In this document: positions 1 to 7,984 of the stretch, piece by piece
Position numbering within the stretch: position 1 is the stretch's first letter
Layout: each line of letters opens with the position of its first letter
Assembly: GCA_964368625.1 (NCBI GenBank)
Contig: CAYJBH010000065.1
Location: 1-8,227 of the forward strand
Length of the DNA: 8,227 nucleotides
Source of the DNA: CAYJBH01 sp964368625
GTDB taxonomy: Bacteria; Bacillota; Clostridia; Oscillospirales; Ruminococcaceae
Reading direction: 5' to 3'
Position numbers and translations under genes: made by a program
The notes under the pieces: generated by a model
The model's input: the letters and a program-made list of their open reading frames with translations, nothing else
Databases searched by the model: none
What the model was told of the DNA's origin: nothing

Positions 1-94
1 CACCGCCGCCGCCAAGAAGTGAACTTTTAGCAGCGTTTACAATTGCGTCTACCTGCATTTTTGTTATGTCGTTTCTTACAATTATTAGTGGCAT
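1..94 (-). CDS. Macro-domain protein (ADP-ribose-binding / O-acetyl-ADP-ribose deacetylase-like), 5' end only
   Basis: Only the first 31 codons are present; the gene continues beyond the left edge. It begins MPLIIVRNDITK, and residues 15-31 read VDAIVNAAKSSLLGGGG. This is the first strand and ADP-ribose-binding loop of macro-domain proteins, whose usual signature is VDAIVNAAN followed by a glycine-rich GGGG(V/I)D. Such proteins bind ADP-ribose and often hydrolyse ADP-ribosyl or O-acetyl-ADP-ribose esters in the cytoplasm. The start is supported by GGAG seven to eight bases upstream of the ATG. Position 23 is Lys where the family consensus has Asn (NAAK instead of NAAN), which I believe also occurs in some clostridial members. 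The gene lies 80 bp downstream of hsdR on the same strand, so it may be the last gene of the restriction operon or an independent neighbour. Family assignment is confident; the exact enzymatic activity cannot be judged from this fragment. Confidence 0.85.
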   Translation of the reverse strand, partial: MPLIIVRNDITKMQVDAIVNAAKSSLLGGGG

Positions 95-174
95 GGTTTT
101 TCTCCGCTTTATATGGTTATGTTACAATTTTTACAAGCTTTTAAAAATATTAGTGTAAATTAAACTTATCAATA

Positions 175-3100
175 TTAAGTACGAATATCATTATCTGTCC
201 ACATTTCACACTGGCTCATTACAGTTTGCACTGCATCTTCCATGCCCTCGGGTGGGTATTTATACTTTTTAAGCAGCCGCTTCACAAGCTTGCGCATGCT
301 TGCCCTAGCTGTCTCTTTTTTCTGCCAGTCAATTGTTCTGTTTTTACGCAATGTTTCTGTTAGCTCTTTTGTAATTGCCACAAGCTCGTCATTTTCATAA
401 AAATCTTTTATAGCCTGGGGCTTTGTAAGGGCATCATAGAATGCCATCTCTTCTTGCGATAGCCCTAATTTTTCGCCATCGGCGTTTGCTTGTGCAATCT
501 CTTTGGCGAGCTTCATCAGCTCGCCAATAACTTCCTCATTCGTCAAAAGCCCGTTTAAGTATCTATACATCGCACTTTGTATTTTTTCGCTGAATTTCTC
601 GCTTTTAACAACATTTGTGCGTCTGTATATCGATACTTGTTCTGCTATCAACTTTTTGAGCAACTCTACGGCTAAGTTTTTCTCTTTCATGTTCGCTATT
701 TCTTCTAAAAATTTTGGATCGAACAGTGAAAACTCATTTTTTATATCCGAAAATAAATTAATTACACCCTCACTTTTTATGCTGTGTTTTAATAGTTCGT
801 TAATGCGCTCATTAACTTGTGGTAATGACAATTGTTCGCCACTTCCACCACCGCTAGACAGTCGCACTACCATTGTACGCACTGCCTCAAAATACGCCGC
901 CTCAAATCGTGTTTTTTCATCAACTAAAGAACTGCACAAAGACAGCGCCTGTTTTAAAAGCAGTGCTTGTTTAATAAATACATTTTGAGTTTTTTCATCG
1001 TCAGGCTTATCTTTTTCAAGCACATTTTTGCCTAAGATAAAGTTTACACCGCCGCTAATTGCCTTGGCTTTGTCGTAATTTGTGCCACTCATAAATGCAG
1101 AGTAATTAAACCCATGCATTAAATCTCTGCACACGGATAATTTTTCAAGAAATTTCGGGTATGCAACTTTGTTTATATCGGTGTTGCCGTAATTTGCTTT
1201 GTCTCGTTTTGTGTACTCATTCATCGCATTTTGTAGTGCACTTGCAATGCCCACATAGTCAACAACAAGGCCGCCCTCTTTTTCTTTAAACACACGGTTT
1301 ACACGTGCAATTGCTTGCATTAAATTATGCCCCATCATAGGCTTGTACACATACATTGTTGCAAGTGACGGCACATCAAACCCCGTCAGCCACATGTCCA
1401 CAACAATGGCAATTTTAAGCGGTGAGTCGTTATCTTTAAATTTACGGGCAAGTTCTTCTTTATAAGATTTATTGCCAATAATTTTGCGCCATTCCTCGGG
1501 GTCATTATTACCCTGTGTCATAACAAGGCCTATTTTCTCACCCCAACTTGGGCGCATCTCAATAATTTTATTGTATATTTTCATCGCTATACTGCGAGAA
1601 TACGCAACAATCATCGCTTTGCCCGTAAGTAGGTTTTCTCTGTTTTCCTCATAATGGCGCAAAATATCTGTGACAAGAGACTCTATCGTTTCATCTGCAC
1701 CTAATATAGCGTCCATTTGCCCTAAATCTTTTTTACTCTTTTCTATAACGTACGGGTCGGTGTTTTCTGCCATTATCTCATATTCATTGTCAATCATGGC
1801 TAGCGTGTTTTCGTCTAGCTTAAGGTGAATTACACGGCTTTCGTAATAAACAGGCTTTGTCGCTCCGTCCTCTACCGCCTGTGTCATGTCGTAAATGTCA
1901 ATATAATCTCCAAACACCTCACGAGTACTGCGGTCTTTTGATGAAATTGGCGTGCCTGTAAAACCTATGTATGTTGCATTTGGCAAACAGTTCCTTATTA
2001 TGCGTGCTGTGCCCACAATTGTTTTTGCATCAATTTCGCCATTGTCTTTTTCTTTAATAACAACTTTTTCGCTAAGGCCGTATTGCCCACGGTGCGCCTC
2101 GTCTGCCATTACAATTATATTACGTCGCTCGCTTAACGGCTCTGCGCTCTCTTCAAACTTTTGCATTGTTGTAAAAATAATACCGTTTGCCACACGTTTA
2201 TTAAGCCAATCTTTTAAGCCCACTTCGCCCCTCTTTGATGTTTCACCGAGTTTGCGGCACGTTGCCTGCACTGGTGTTTGGCGTAAAAAATCTCTACAAC
2301 GTGAAAATTGCCCGTATAATTGGTCGTCCAAGTCGTTTCTATCTGTTATAACAACAATTGTTGGGCTTTCCAAAGTTTGTTGTAATAAGTGCGCATAAAA
2401 CACCATAGACAGTGATTTCCCACTGCCTTGTGTGTGCCAAAAAACACCGCCTTTGCCGTCTGTTGTGCTTGCCTGTTTTGCCTTTTGCACCGCTTTATTT
2501 ACAGCAAAATATTGGTGATACCCTGCAAGCACTTTAAATGTTTTCTCACCATCCACATTAAAGCACACAAAGTTTTTAAGTATATCTAAAAAGCGCTTTT
2601 TCTCGAAAATGCCCTCTAAAAAAGTGTCAAATTGTGCAAACTGTGTGTTTTCATAGCTACCGTCTGTTGTTTTCCACTCCATAAAGCGGTCTTCGCTTGA
2701 AGTTATTGTGCCTGCTTTTGACATTGTCAAATCGCTCATTACAAGCAGCATATTAAAGTTAAAAAGCGACGGTATTTCGTGTATATAATTGCGAAGTTGC
2801 CTATATGCCGAGGATACATCAGTCTCTTCACGAGAGGGAGATTTAAACTCGAACAGTGCAACAGGCAAGCCATTTAAAAACAGCACCATGTCCGGGCGCT
2901 TTTCCGAGTTTTCAATATATGTCCACTGATTTGCTATTGTAAAGTCATTGCTGCTTACATCGTCAAAGTCTGCAAGGTAAACAAGGGCAGAATTCTCCTT
3001 GCCGTCTTCAAAATATTTTACAGGCACACCATTTTGCAAGTAATCTGTAAACACCATGTTTTTTTGCACAAGCGTGCCACTCTCGAAGTTTTCGAGTTTA

Positions 3101-3297
3101 TATATTGCCTCGATTAAAGCGCTTGTGGGCAAATTTTTGTTAATTCGCTGCAATTGGTCGTGCAAAACGTCGTCTAAAAAGGGGCGTTTATAATCTCGCA
3201 CTAAATCCGGCGCATATATGTAGTTGTAACCAAGGGTATTTTGCATAAAGTCGATTATAGCGTCTTCGTAGTTGGCTTCGGTGAAAGATGTGGACAT
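175..3297 (-). CDS. hsdR: Type I restriction enzyme, R (restriction/translocase) subunit HsdR
   Basis: This 1040-aa protein is the ATP-dependent motor and nuclease subunit. With HsdM2S it binds unmodified target sites, translocates DNA and cuts at a distance. The N-terminal PD-(D/E)xK nuclease is visible as D136 (RPDMVLF), E150 and K152 (FEFK), with a QxxxY motif at Q167-Y171. The SF2 helicase follows, with Walker A GSGKS at 291-295, DEAH at 399-402, GFTGTP at 445-450, LTGFDVPSL at 637-645 and QAIARVNR at 661-668. The C-terminal 150 residues match the helical R-subunit tail (EcoR124_C/DUF3387 type), which docks on the methyltransferase. The length is close to EcoR124I HsdR (about 1038 aa), suggesting a type IC-like enzyme. 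The ATG at 3297 has GAGGT six to seven bases upstream. The gene starts 13 bp after the stop of the preceding membrane-protein gene, so it is probably co-transcribed. The reading frame and all core motifs are intact, so an active nuclease-translocase is expected. Confidence 0.97.
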   Translation of the reverse strand: MSTSFTEANYEDAIIDFMQNTLGYNYIYAPDLVRDYKRPFLDDVLHDQLQRINKNLPTSALIEAIYKLENFESGTLVQKNMVFTDYLQNGVPVKYFEDGKENSALVYLADFDDVSSNDFTIANQWTYIENSEKRPDMVLFLNGLPVALFEFKSPSREETDVSSAYRQLRNYIHEIPSLFNFNMLLVMSDLTMSKAGTITSSEDRFMEWKTTDGSYENTQFAQFDTFLEGIFEKKRFLDILKNFVCFNVDGEKTFKVLAGYHQYFAVNKAVQKAKQASTTDGKGGVFWHTQGSGKSLSMVFYAHLLQQTLESPTIVVITDRNDLDDQLYGQFSRCRDFLRQTPVQATCRKLGETSKRGEVGLKDWLNKRVANGIIFTTMQKFEESAEPLSERRNIIVMADEAHRGQYGLSEKVVIKEKDNGEIDAKTIVGTARIIRNCLPNATYIGFTGTPISSKDRSTREVFGDYIDIYDMTQAVEDGATKPVYYESRVIHLKLDENTLAMIDNEYEIMAENTDPYVIEKSKKDLGQMDAILGADETIESLVTDILRHYEENRENLLTGKAMIVAYSRSIAMKIYNKIIEMRPSWGEKIGLVMTQGNNDPEEWRKIIGNKSYKEELARKFKDNDSPLKIAIVVDMWLTGFDVPSLATMYVYKPMMGHNLMQAIARVNRVFKEKEGGLVVDYVGIASALQNAMNEYTKRDKANYGNTDINKVAYPKFLEKLSVCRDLMHGFNYSAFMSGTNYDKAKAISGGVNFILGKNVLEKDKPDDEKTQNVFIKQALLLKQALSLCSSLVDEKTRFEAAYFEAVRTMVVRLSSGGGSGEQLSLPQVNERINELLKHSIKSEGVINLFSDIKNEFSLFDPKFLEEIANMKEKNLAVELLKKLIAEQVSIYRRTNVVKSEKFSEKIQSAMYRYLNGLLTNEEVIGELMKLAKEIAQANADGEKLGLSQEEMAFYDALTKPQAIKDFYENDELVAITKELTETLRKNRTIDWQKKETARASMRKLVKRLLKKYKYPPEGMEDAVQTVMSQCEMWTDNDIRT

Positions 3298-3310
3298 GTG
3301 TGCACCTCGT

Positions 3311-4075
3311 TTATAGTTTTAGTTGTTTTTCAAAATTTTCTATTACATTTTTGCTTTTTAGTTCTTCACTGCTTTCTTGTAGAGTTGTAATTGCTTCAAC
3401 TAAAGATTGAGAAATATAATCGTTTTTTATTTTAGATTTAAAATCTTCGAGTTGCATCGGACTTTCTGTATTTTCTTTTTCCAATATATTATACAATATT
3501 TGGAATTTATACATTGTTTGTAATAAATTCACGTAGTTAATTATAAAGTTTTTTGCACAAATTGAGGCAATACTATTAAACACAAGTTCCGTTTCTATCG
3601 CTATAGTTCGAAGTTCTTCCAGTTTGTTTAAATATGTAATGTGGTACTTATCATCTAATGGATATTTTATTGCATGTGCAATGTTTTCTAAGTACGAGTT
3701 GTTTGTTAAACACACAAACCCATGAACTAGACTATTTGTTGGCTCGGATTTTGCCATTTTTAAAAGAACATTAGCACCATTAAACAGCGACACGCAGCCT
3801 GTAAAAATAGCATAGCATTTTAATCTACGCTCAAACAATGAAATTTTGTTTTGTTGTTTAGTTGTGTTTATTGATTGATACAATGCAAAGCAAGAAATAA
3901 TTAGTGTACCAATAGAAAATGTAATTGTAGCAATTACTCCAATCGCGCTCCAATTGGGTTGAACTCTACCCTCGGGTAATATTAGACGGTATCCTAACAA
4001 AAAAGAAACAAGTATAAATATAAATAATAGTACAACAAAAAACACGCCAATAAACTGATAAAAATATTTGTTCAT
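3311..4075 (-). CDS. Unknown two-TM membrane protein encoded inside the type I RM operon
   Basis: I do not recognise this family. From the ATG at 4075 it is 254 aa. Two hydrophobic helices lie at about residues 9-29 and 44-66, joined by a short loop. About 190 mostly helical, charged residues follow, presumably cytoplasmic. Just after TM2 comes KQQNKISLFERRLKCY. This resembles the 'LFEKRYEIY'-like segment that I recall after TM pairs in other uncharacterised proteins near defence genes; that is a memory-based impression. An in-frame TTG at 4099 would add eight residues (MHNVEMNF), but it has no clear ribosome site. The ATG at 4075 has GGAG nine bases upstream, so I prefer it. The gene is 13 bp upstream of hsdR and downstream of another membrane protein, so it shares the operon. 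Sampled 60-base lines are about 30% G+C, below hsdM and much of hsdR, suggesting separate acquisition. It could be a membrane-bound effector or partner of the upstream gene product, but no function can be assigned. Confidence 0.85.
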   Translation of the reverse strand: MNKYFYQFIGVFFVVLLFIFILVSFLLGYRLILPEGRVQPNWSAIGVIATITFSIGTLIISCFALYQSINTTKQQNKISLFERRLKCYAIFTGCVSLFNGANVLLKMAKSEPTNSLVHGFVCLTNNSYLENIAHAIKYPLDDKYHITYLNKLEELRTIAIETELVFNSIASICAKNFIINYVNLLQTMYKFQILYNILEKENTESPMQLEDFKSKIKNDYISQSLVEAITTLQESSEELKSKNVIENFEKQLKL

Positions 4076-4129
4076 AAAATTCATCTCCACATTATGCAAG
4101 CAGACTTTGCTATTTGTTTGTAATTAGTA

Positions 4130-4217
4130 CTAAATATCATTTTTTTCTGATTCTTCATTGTCAGAAATCATTCTAGCAATAAAAAATTCTTTATCAATAT
4201 CTATTCTTGTTTTTTCT
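4130..4217 (-). other. Possible frameshift at an A6 run, with a 26-codon 3' extension of the coiled-coil gene
   Basis: On the minus strand the codons AGA AAA AAC at 4217-4209 contain six consecutive A residues, after which the annotated frame ends NKNRY-stop at 4194. If one A is skipped, the frame after Lys285 continues for 26 codons to a TAG at 4130-4132. It includes DIDKEFFIARMISDNEE, which looks like ordinary protein sequence. It fills most of the otherwise unexplained gap before the next gene at 4075. Possible explanations are a one-base insertion in this strain, a sequencing indel, transcriptional slippage, or a short overlapping ORF starting at a TTG at 4237. The A AAA AAC heptamer also fits a -1 slippery site, but -1 slippage reaches a stop after two codons. 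Confidence 0.45.
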
Positions 4218-5066
4218 AAGGTTGTATAAGTTTTCAATTAATGAATCAGCATCTTTAAATTCATTTTCTTTGGAATATAAAAGTTTTCTAACCGTGTTTC
4301 TCCAAAACGAAAGTTCTTTGTTCAAGTCAGATATTCTTATTTGATAAAAAATTCGCATTTTTTTACCAAGTTTTTTTATATCCGCCATATCTTTTTTATC
4401 TTTCTGAAATCTTATTTTATCGTCAAGACGAAGTTGTTCGTGTTTTTTGTTCAGTTTATCTATCGTGTCTTGGTTCTCTAAGATTTTATTGCTTATATAC
4501 TCATTTTCTTTATTAACTTTTTCTAACGCTTTATCCCACTCTAATTTGTTTTTTCTAGCATATGCACGATTTAATTTATCTGAAATTATAGTTGAAATAA
4601 ATGTAATAACACAAACTATTACAGTATAAATCATAATCATTTCAAGCAAGGTGTACTCGAAGAATGAGGAAGAAATATTTATTGGGAAATCTTCATTTAC
4701 AAAAAAAGCATCCTTAGTAATAGGATTTTCAGAAATAATCATAAAGCTATCGGTCGATTTAGGTGCAATTTCTGATATCGCGATATTATTACCTTCATGA
4801 TTAATATCAGAAGCTGCTTTTATGCCATTTAAAGTATTATTTGTTATATATATTTCTATGTCTCGATATACTTTATCGGAAATACTTTCAATTGAAATCG
4901 TTGTAAAATAATTATTTTCAAAATATGTACTTTCAGAAATACTAAAGCTTAAATTTGGTAGTGCAAAAAAAGAAAGCGCATAACTTACTAATGCTACAAC
5001 CAAGCTTGGTGCAACAGAAGAAATTATTATCTGTTTCCAATTTATGTTTTCTTTTGAATTCTCCAT
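4194..5066 (-). CDS. Unknown membrane protein: extracytoplasmic region plus cytoplasmic coiled coil, inside the RM operon
   Basis: I do not recognise this 290-aa protein. TM1 is at about residues 12-35. A polar, probably beta-rich segment at 36-136 (alternating hydrophobics such as FTTISIES and DIEIYITNN) should lie outside the membrane. TM2 is at about 138-162. The remainder is highly charged and helical (EKVNKENEY, DKLNKKHEQL), most likely a cytoplasmic coiled coil. Both termini would be inside, a layout reminiscent of a signal-transducing sensor. The ATG at 5066 has AAGGAG five bases upstream. That site overlaps the hsdS stop codon, so translation is probably coupled to hsdS. The gene is very AT-rich; sampled lines are about 20-27% G+C. 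The 3' end looks broken: the stop at 4194 falls just after an A6 run, and another frame continues with credible protein sequence to 4130. The native protein may therefore be about 311 aa. Membrane topology is confident; function is unknown. Confidence 0.85.
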   Translation of the reverse strand: MENSKENINWKQIIISSVAPSLVVALVSYALSFFALPNLSFSISESTYFENNYFTTISIESISDKVYRDIEIYITNNTLNGIKAASDINHEGNNIAISEIAPKSTDSFMIISENPITKDAFFVNEDFPINISSSFFEYTLLEMIMIYTVIVCVITFISTIISDKLNRAYARKNKLEWDKALEKVNKENEYISNKILENQDTIDKLNKKHEQLRLDDKIRFQKDKKDMADIKKLGKKMRIFYQIRISDLNKELSFWRNTVRKLLYSKENEFKDADSLIENLYNLRKNKNRY

Positions 5067-5075
5067 ATTTTCTCC

Positions 5076-6206
5076 TTAAACCTCCATTTGTGACACGTCT
5101 ATTTCGCCGCTCATAAGGCGAGGGAGTAGGGTGTTGCGGAGTTGAGCGAGCGAAAGATTTTCTTCATTATTTAATCCGATTTGTTTGAACAGAGGTGTAA
5201 CGATGCCATTAAACTCACTAATATCAGTTTTTTGAATATTAGATAATGGCATTTCCCCAATATGTTTTGGATAAATATGTGGTTGAGCTGAACCAGTTTG
5301 AGCTTCATAGATTTCTTTTTGTCTTTTCTTTAATAAGACATACCAAAAGTAAACATCTTGAGTAACTGAGTTGTCTATGAATGATGAGTCAGATGACCAA
5401 ACTGGAATGTTCCAAAGACGAACAAACCCTGCATTAGCACCAGATGCTGAAATAGTTATTACTGGTGCAGAAGTATTAGCTTCATTATGATATGTAGAAG
5501 GTTCTAACCCACCTGCAACAACTGGAACGCTGCCCATAACAGCATCTTTGGAAAGAAGTCCTTTACCTCTTTTGGGCAAAAGTATATTGCCTATACAATT
5601 TTCGCTGTTTTTAGTATCATCAAACATATTATCGAAAATCGCCTGTGCTTGCTTTTCTAAATTATCGTTTATCTTATTATTAAGCTCTATTTTATCATCA
5701 AGTGCCGATAATGTTTTTGCAATTTGTTTTTGGGTTTCTAGTGGTGGGAGAGTAATTTTATATTCTAACAAATGAGCTATTTTCATGTTTGGCTGTGCTA
5801 CAGTCCCATGTGCTATTCCATCTATGTGCCCTTTAAAGTTATCTGATTTAATTAGGTATTTTATAAATTTTGAACTGGATATATTTTTATTGTTTCTTAA
5901 TCTAATTAAACCATTATTAAAAACAGCTGGCATATCCTTCGAAATATACATAGATACTCCAACTGTTGCCCCAGTTCGTGCTATTATAATATCGTCTTTT
6001 AGTAGTTTGAATTTTTCAAAGTTCTTGGTTTCAACTTTAGTAAAACCCCATTCTTCAAACGGCTTGTTCTGTGATATATCTTGAATTCTTAAACATTTTA
6101 ATCCTGTGTTTTCTTCAACAATAGGGGCTCTTTTAATAGCATCTAAGCCTGTATTTGCATATTCAATAATATCCCCCAACTTAACCTGTTTCCACTCACA
6201 CCCCAT
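5076..6206 (-). CDS. hsdS: Type I restriction-modification specificity subunit HsdS
   Basis: HsdS is the DNA-recognition subunit. It holds two HsdM and two HsdR copies and determines the bipartite target sequence. The 376-aa product has the expected two-fold plan. A first target-recognition domain (about 1-150) opens with WKQVKLGDI and includes CLRIQDIS. The central conserved helix is at about 153-194 (LPPLETQKQIAKTL, then DDKIELNNKINDNLEKQAQ). A second recognition domain occupies about 200-330. The C-terminal conserved helix includes LAQLRNTLLPRLMSGEID at about 354-371. Both halves are present, so it is not a truncated half-subunit. The ATG at 6206 has a GGGGG-containing site nine bases upstream; a TTG at 6212 would be too close to it. 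The start overlaps the end of hsdM by 11 bases, indicating translational coupling. The recognition-domain DNA is AT-rich (23% G+C in one sampled line), but the final conserved part is 53%, consistent with exchange of recognition domains. The target sequence cannot be predicted from sequence alone. Confidence 0.95.
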   Translation of the reverse strand: MGCEWKQVKLGDIIEYANTGLDAIKRAPIVEENTGLKCLRIQDISQNKPFEEWGFTKVETKNFEKFKLLKDDIIIARTGATVGVSMYISKDMPAVFNNGLIRLRNNKNISSSKFIKYLIKSDNFKGHIDGIAHGTVAQPNMKIAHLLEYKITLPPLETQKQIAKTLSALDDKIELNNKINDNLEKQAQAIFDNMFDDTKNSENCIGNILLPKRGKGLLSKDAVMGSVPVVAGGLEPSTYHNEANTSAPVITISASGANAGFVRLWNIPVWSSDSSFIDNSVTQDVYFWYVLLKKRQKEIYEAQTGSAQPHIYPKHIGEMPLSNIQKTDISEFNGIVTPLFKQIGLNNEENLSLAQLRNTLLPRLMSGEIDVSQMEV

Positions 6207-7698
6207 ACCCAATCGCCCCCAAGTTTTGCCTTATCTCATCTTCAAGTTCACGGCTTTTTTCAAACAACACTGCAAGCTCACCTGTAAGCCTTTTCATCTT
6301 ATCATCAAACGGTTCGCCGTCGTCTTCTTGTTCTTCTATGCCAACGTATCTTCCGGGCGTAAGTATAAAATCTTGCCTTTCAATTTCTTCAATATTTTTT
6401 ACAGCGCAAAAACCTTTTACATCTTGCAACTCACCATCAATAAATGCATTATATGTGTCGGCAATTTTCGTAATATCTTCGTCTGTCATTTCACGCAATT
6501 TTCGTGTTACCATAGTGCCCATTTTTCGTGCATCTAAAAAAAGCGTTTTACCTTTTTGCTTTTTATTATTTGCCAAAAACCAAAGCGAAACAGGTATGCC
6601 GGTAGAGTAAAAAAGCTGTGTGGGCATTGCAATAATGCACTCCACAAGGTCTGCAATAATAATATTTTTGCGTATTTCGCCCTCGCCGCCCGTCTGTGAG
6701 GATAGCGAGCCGTTAGCAAGCACCATGCCAATTTTGCCGTTTGGCGCAAGGTGGTGTATCATGTGTTGCAACCACGCAAAGTTTGCGTTACCATTTGGCG
6801 GTGTGCCATATTTCCAACGCACATCGTTTACAAGTTTATCTGCGCCCCAGTTTGAAATATTAAACGGAGGGTTTGCCATAATAAAATCGGCCTTTAGCTG
6901 TGGGTGGCAATCATTAAAAAACGTATCGGCATTATATTTGCCAAGGTCTGCCTCAATGCCACGTATGGCAAGGTTCATCTGAGCCATTTTCCAAGTGGTG
7001 GGGTTAGAGTCTTGCCCGTAAACGGCTATTTCGCCAATGTTGCCGCCGTGGCTTTCTATAAATTTTGCGCTTTGTACAAACATGCCGCCACTGCCACAGG
7101 CAGGGTCATAAACTCTGCCGTTATAGGGTTGCAAAACTTCAACAAGTGTTTTAACAATACAAGATGGCGTGTAAAATTCTCCTGCGTTTTTGCCCTCTTG
7201 TGCGGCAAACTGCGACAGGCAATATTCATAAGTGCGCCCTAAAATATCTTTGCTGTTTGCGTGGTCTGTCATTTGCACATTTGTAAAAAGGTCTACAACT
7301 TCACCAAGGCGGCGTTTATCAAGCTCTGGTCTTGCAAAGTTTTTTGGCAAAATGTCTTTTAGGCGTTTATTCTCATTCTCAATGCTGCGCATGGCATTAT
7401 CTATAACAGCGCCAATTTCTGCAGTGTGCGCCGCCGCAGAAATAACGCCCCAACGTGCAGTTTCCGGCACAAAAAAGATGCCTTCGCTTGTGTATTCGTC
7501 AATATCCTCTTCAAAACCGTCACCCTCTGCCACAAGCTCGTTATACTTTGCCTCAAAGCGATCTGAAATATATTTTAAAAATATAAGCCCAAGCACAACT
7601 GACTTATACTCCGATGCATCTAAATTGCCACGGAGCACACAAGCGGCCTCCCATATCTGCTTTTCAAAACCTATGCTGCTTGAATTAACCTCAGGCAT
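6196..7698 (-). CDS. hsdM: Type I restriction-modification DNA methyltransferase subunit HsdM (N6-adenine)
   Basis: HsdM transfers a methyl group from S-adenosylmethionine to N6 of adenine in the target chosen by HsdS, protecting host DNA. The 500-aa protein has the helical HsdM N-terminal domain at about 10-150 (WEAACVLRGNLDASEYK, LGLIFLKYISDRFE). GEFYTP at 173-178 comes next. Motif I, DPACGSGGM, is at 198-206 and binds SAM; motif IV, NPPF, is at 276-279 and is the adenine-N6 catalytic motif. The C-terminal part includes LTPGRYVG at 446-453 and a final helical tail. Length and motifs are intact, so activity is expected. The ATG at 7698 has GAGGA about seven bases upstream. It is the first gene of the leftward operon, with a good promoter at 7733-7761. 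Placing the methylase before hsdR fits the need to protect the chromosome before restriction. Sampled lines are about 48-50% G+C, higher than the downstream hsdS recognition region and the membrane genes. Confidence 0.97.
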   Translation of the reverse strand: MPEVNSSSIGFEKQIWEAACVLRGNLDASEYKSVVLGLIFLKYISDRFEAKYNELVAEGDGFEEDIDEYTSEGIFFVPETARWGVISAAAHTAEIGAVIDNAMRSIENENKRLKDILPKNFARPELDKRRLGEVVDLFTNVQMTDHANSKDILGRTYEYCLSQFAAQEGKNAGEFYTPSCIVKTLVEVLQPYNGRVYDPACGSGGMFVQSAKFIESHGGNIGEIAVYGQDSNPTTWKMAQMNLAIRGIEADLGKYNADTFFNDCHPQLKADFIMANPPFNISNWGADKLVNDVRWKYGTPPNGNANFAWLQHMIHHLAPNGKIGMVLANGSLSSQTGGEGEIRKNIIIADLVECIIAMPTQLFYSTGIPVSLWFLANNKKQKGKTLFLDARKMGTMVTRKLREMTDEDITKIADTYNAFIDGELQDVKGFCAVKNIEEIERQDFILTPGRYVGIEEQEDDGEPFDDKMKRLTGELAVLFEKSRELEDEIRQNLGAIGYGV

Positions 7699-7732
7699 AA
7701 TAATTCCTCACTTATAAATAATTATATCTTTT

Positions 7733-7761
7733 ATTATAATGGCTTTTGTGCGATTTTACAA
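7733..7761 (-). promoter_or_regulatory. Sigma-A-type promoter of the hsdM operon
   Basis: On the minus strand TTGTAA (7756-7761) and a perfect TATAAT (7733-7738) are separated by 17 bases. The predicted start is near 7726, leaving a leader of about 28 bases that retains the GAGGA site of hsdM. A second TATAAT at 7721-7726 has no matching -35. Confidence 0.65.
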
Positions 7762-7893
7762 CAAAAAAACTAATCAAAAGGTAAAATATGTTAAATTTTA
7801 CATAATTGAAATTATAGCAGTAATTAGAAAGAATGAACGAGTTAATTAGTTAATTTTGTAATAAGGCTGTAATAATTTATTTGAGATTATTTC

Positions 7894-7922
7894 TTGCGAC
7901 ATACAATATATAGTGATATAAT
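7894..7922 (+). promoter_or_regulatory. Rightward extended -10 promoter candidate
   Basis: TTGCGA (7894-7899) and a perfect TATAAT (7917-7922) are separated by 17 bases, and the -10 is preceded by TGA, giving an extended -10. The predicted start is near 7929. No gene starts soon after it. It would produce a leader of about 270 bases through two hairpins to the gene at 8199, or a short RNA of its own. Confidence 0.45.
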
Positions 7923-7984
7923 ATTAGGTATAGTCAACATACTGTATAATATTGCATTATGCTTATATCAATATTTAAATATAA

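Noticed and set aside
127..148. AT-only inverted repeat (ATTTTTA / TAAAAAT) between hsdR and the macro-domain gene
   Set aside because: The stem has no G-C pairs and no suitable tract, so it is not a credible terminator for hsdR.
144..172. Possible promoter TTGATA-17-TATTTT for the macro-domain gene
   Set aside because: The hexamers match consensus only weakly in very AT-rich DNA. It would leave a workable leader, but chance is an equally good explanation.
503..988. Plus-strand open frame of 161 codons opposite hsdR
   Set aside because: It lies antisense within intact hsdR, has low-complexity Ser/Phe/Leu-rich translation and no motif. The same applies to the other plus-strand frames opposite hsdR, hsdS and hsdM.
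5076..6206. Phase-variable hsdS inversion system
   Set aside because: No second hsdS fragment, inverted copy of the conserved helices, or recombinase gene is visible in the window.
6534..6749. Minus-strand 71-codon frame inside hsdM
   Set aside because: It is an alternative frame of a well-supported methyltransferase gene, with no recognisable protein character or ribosome site.
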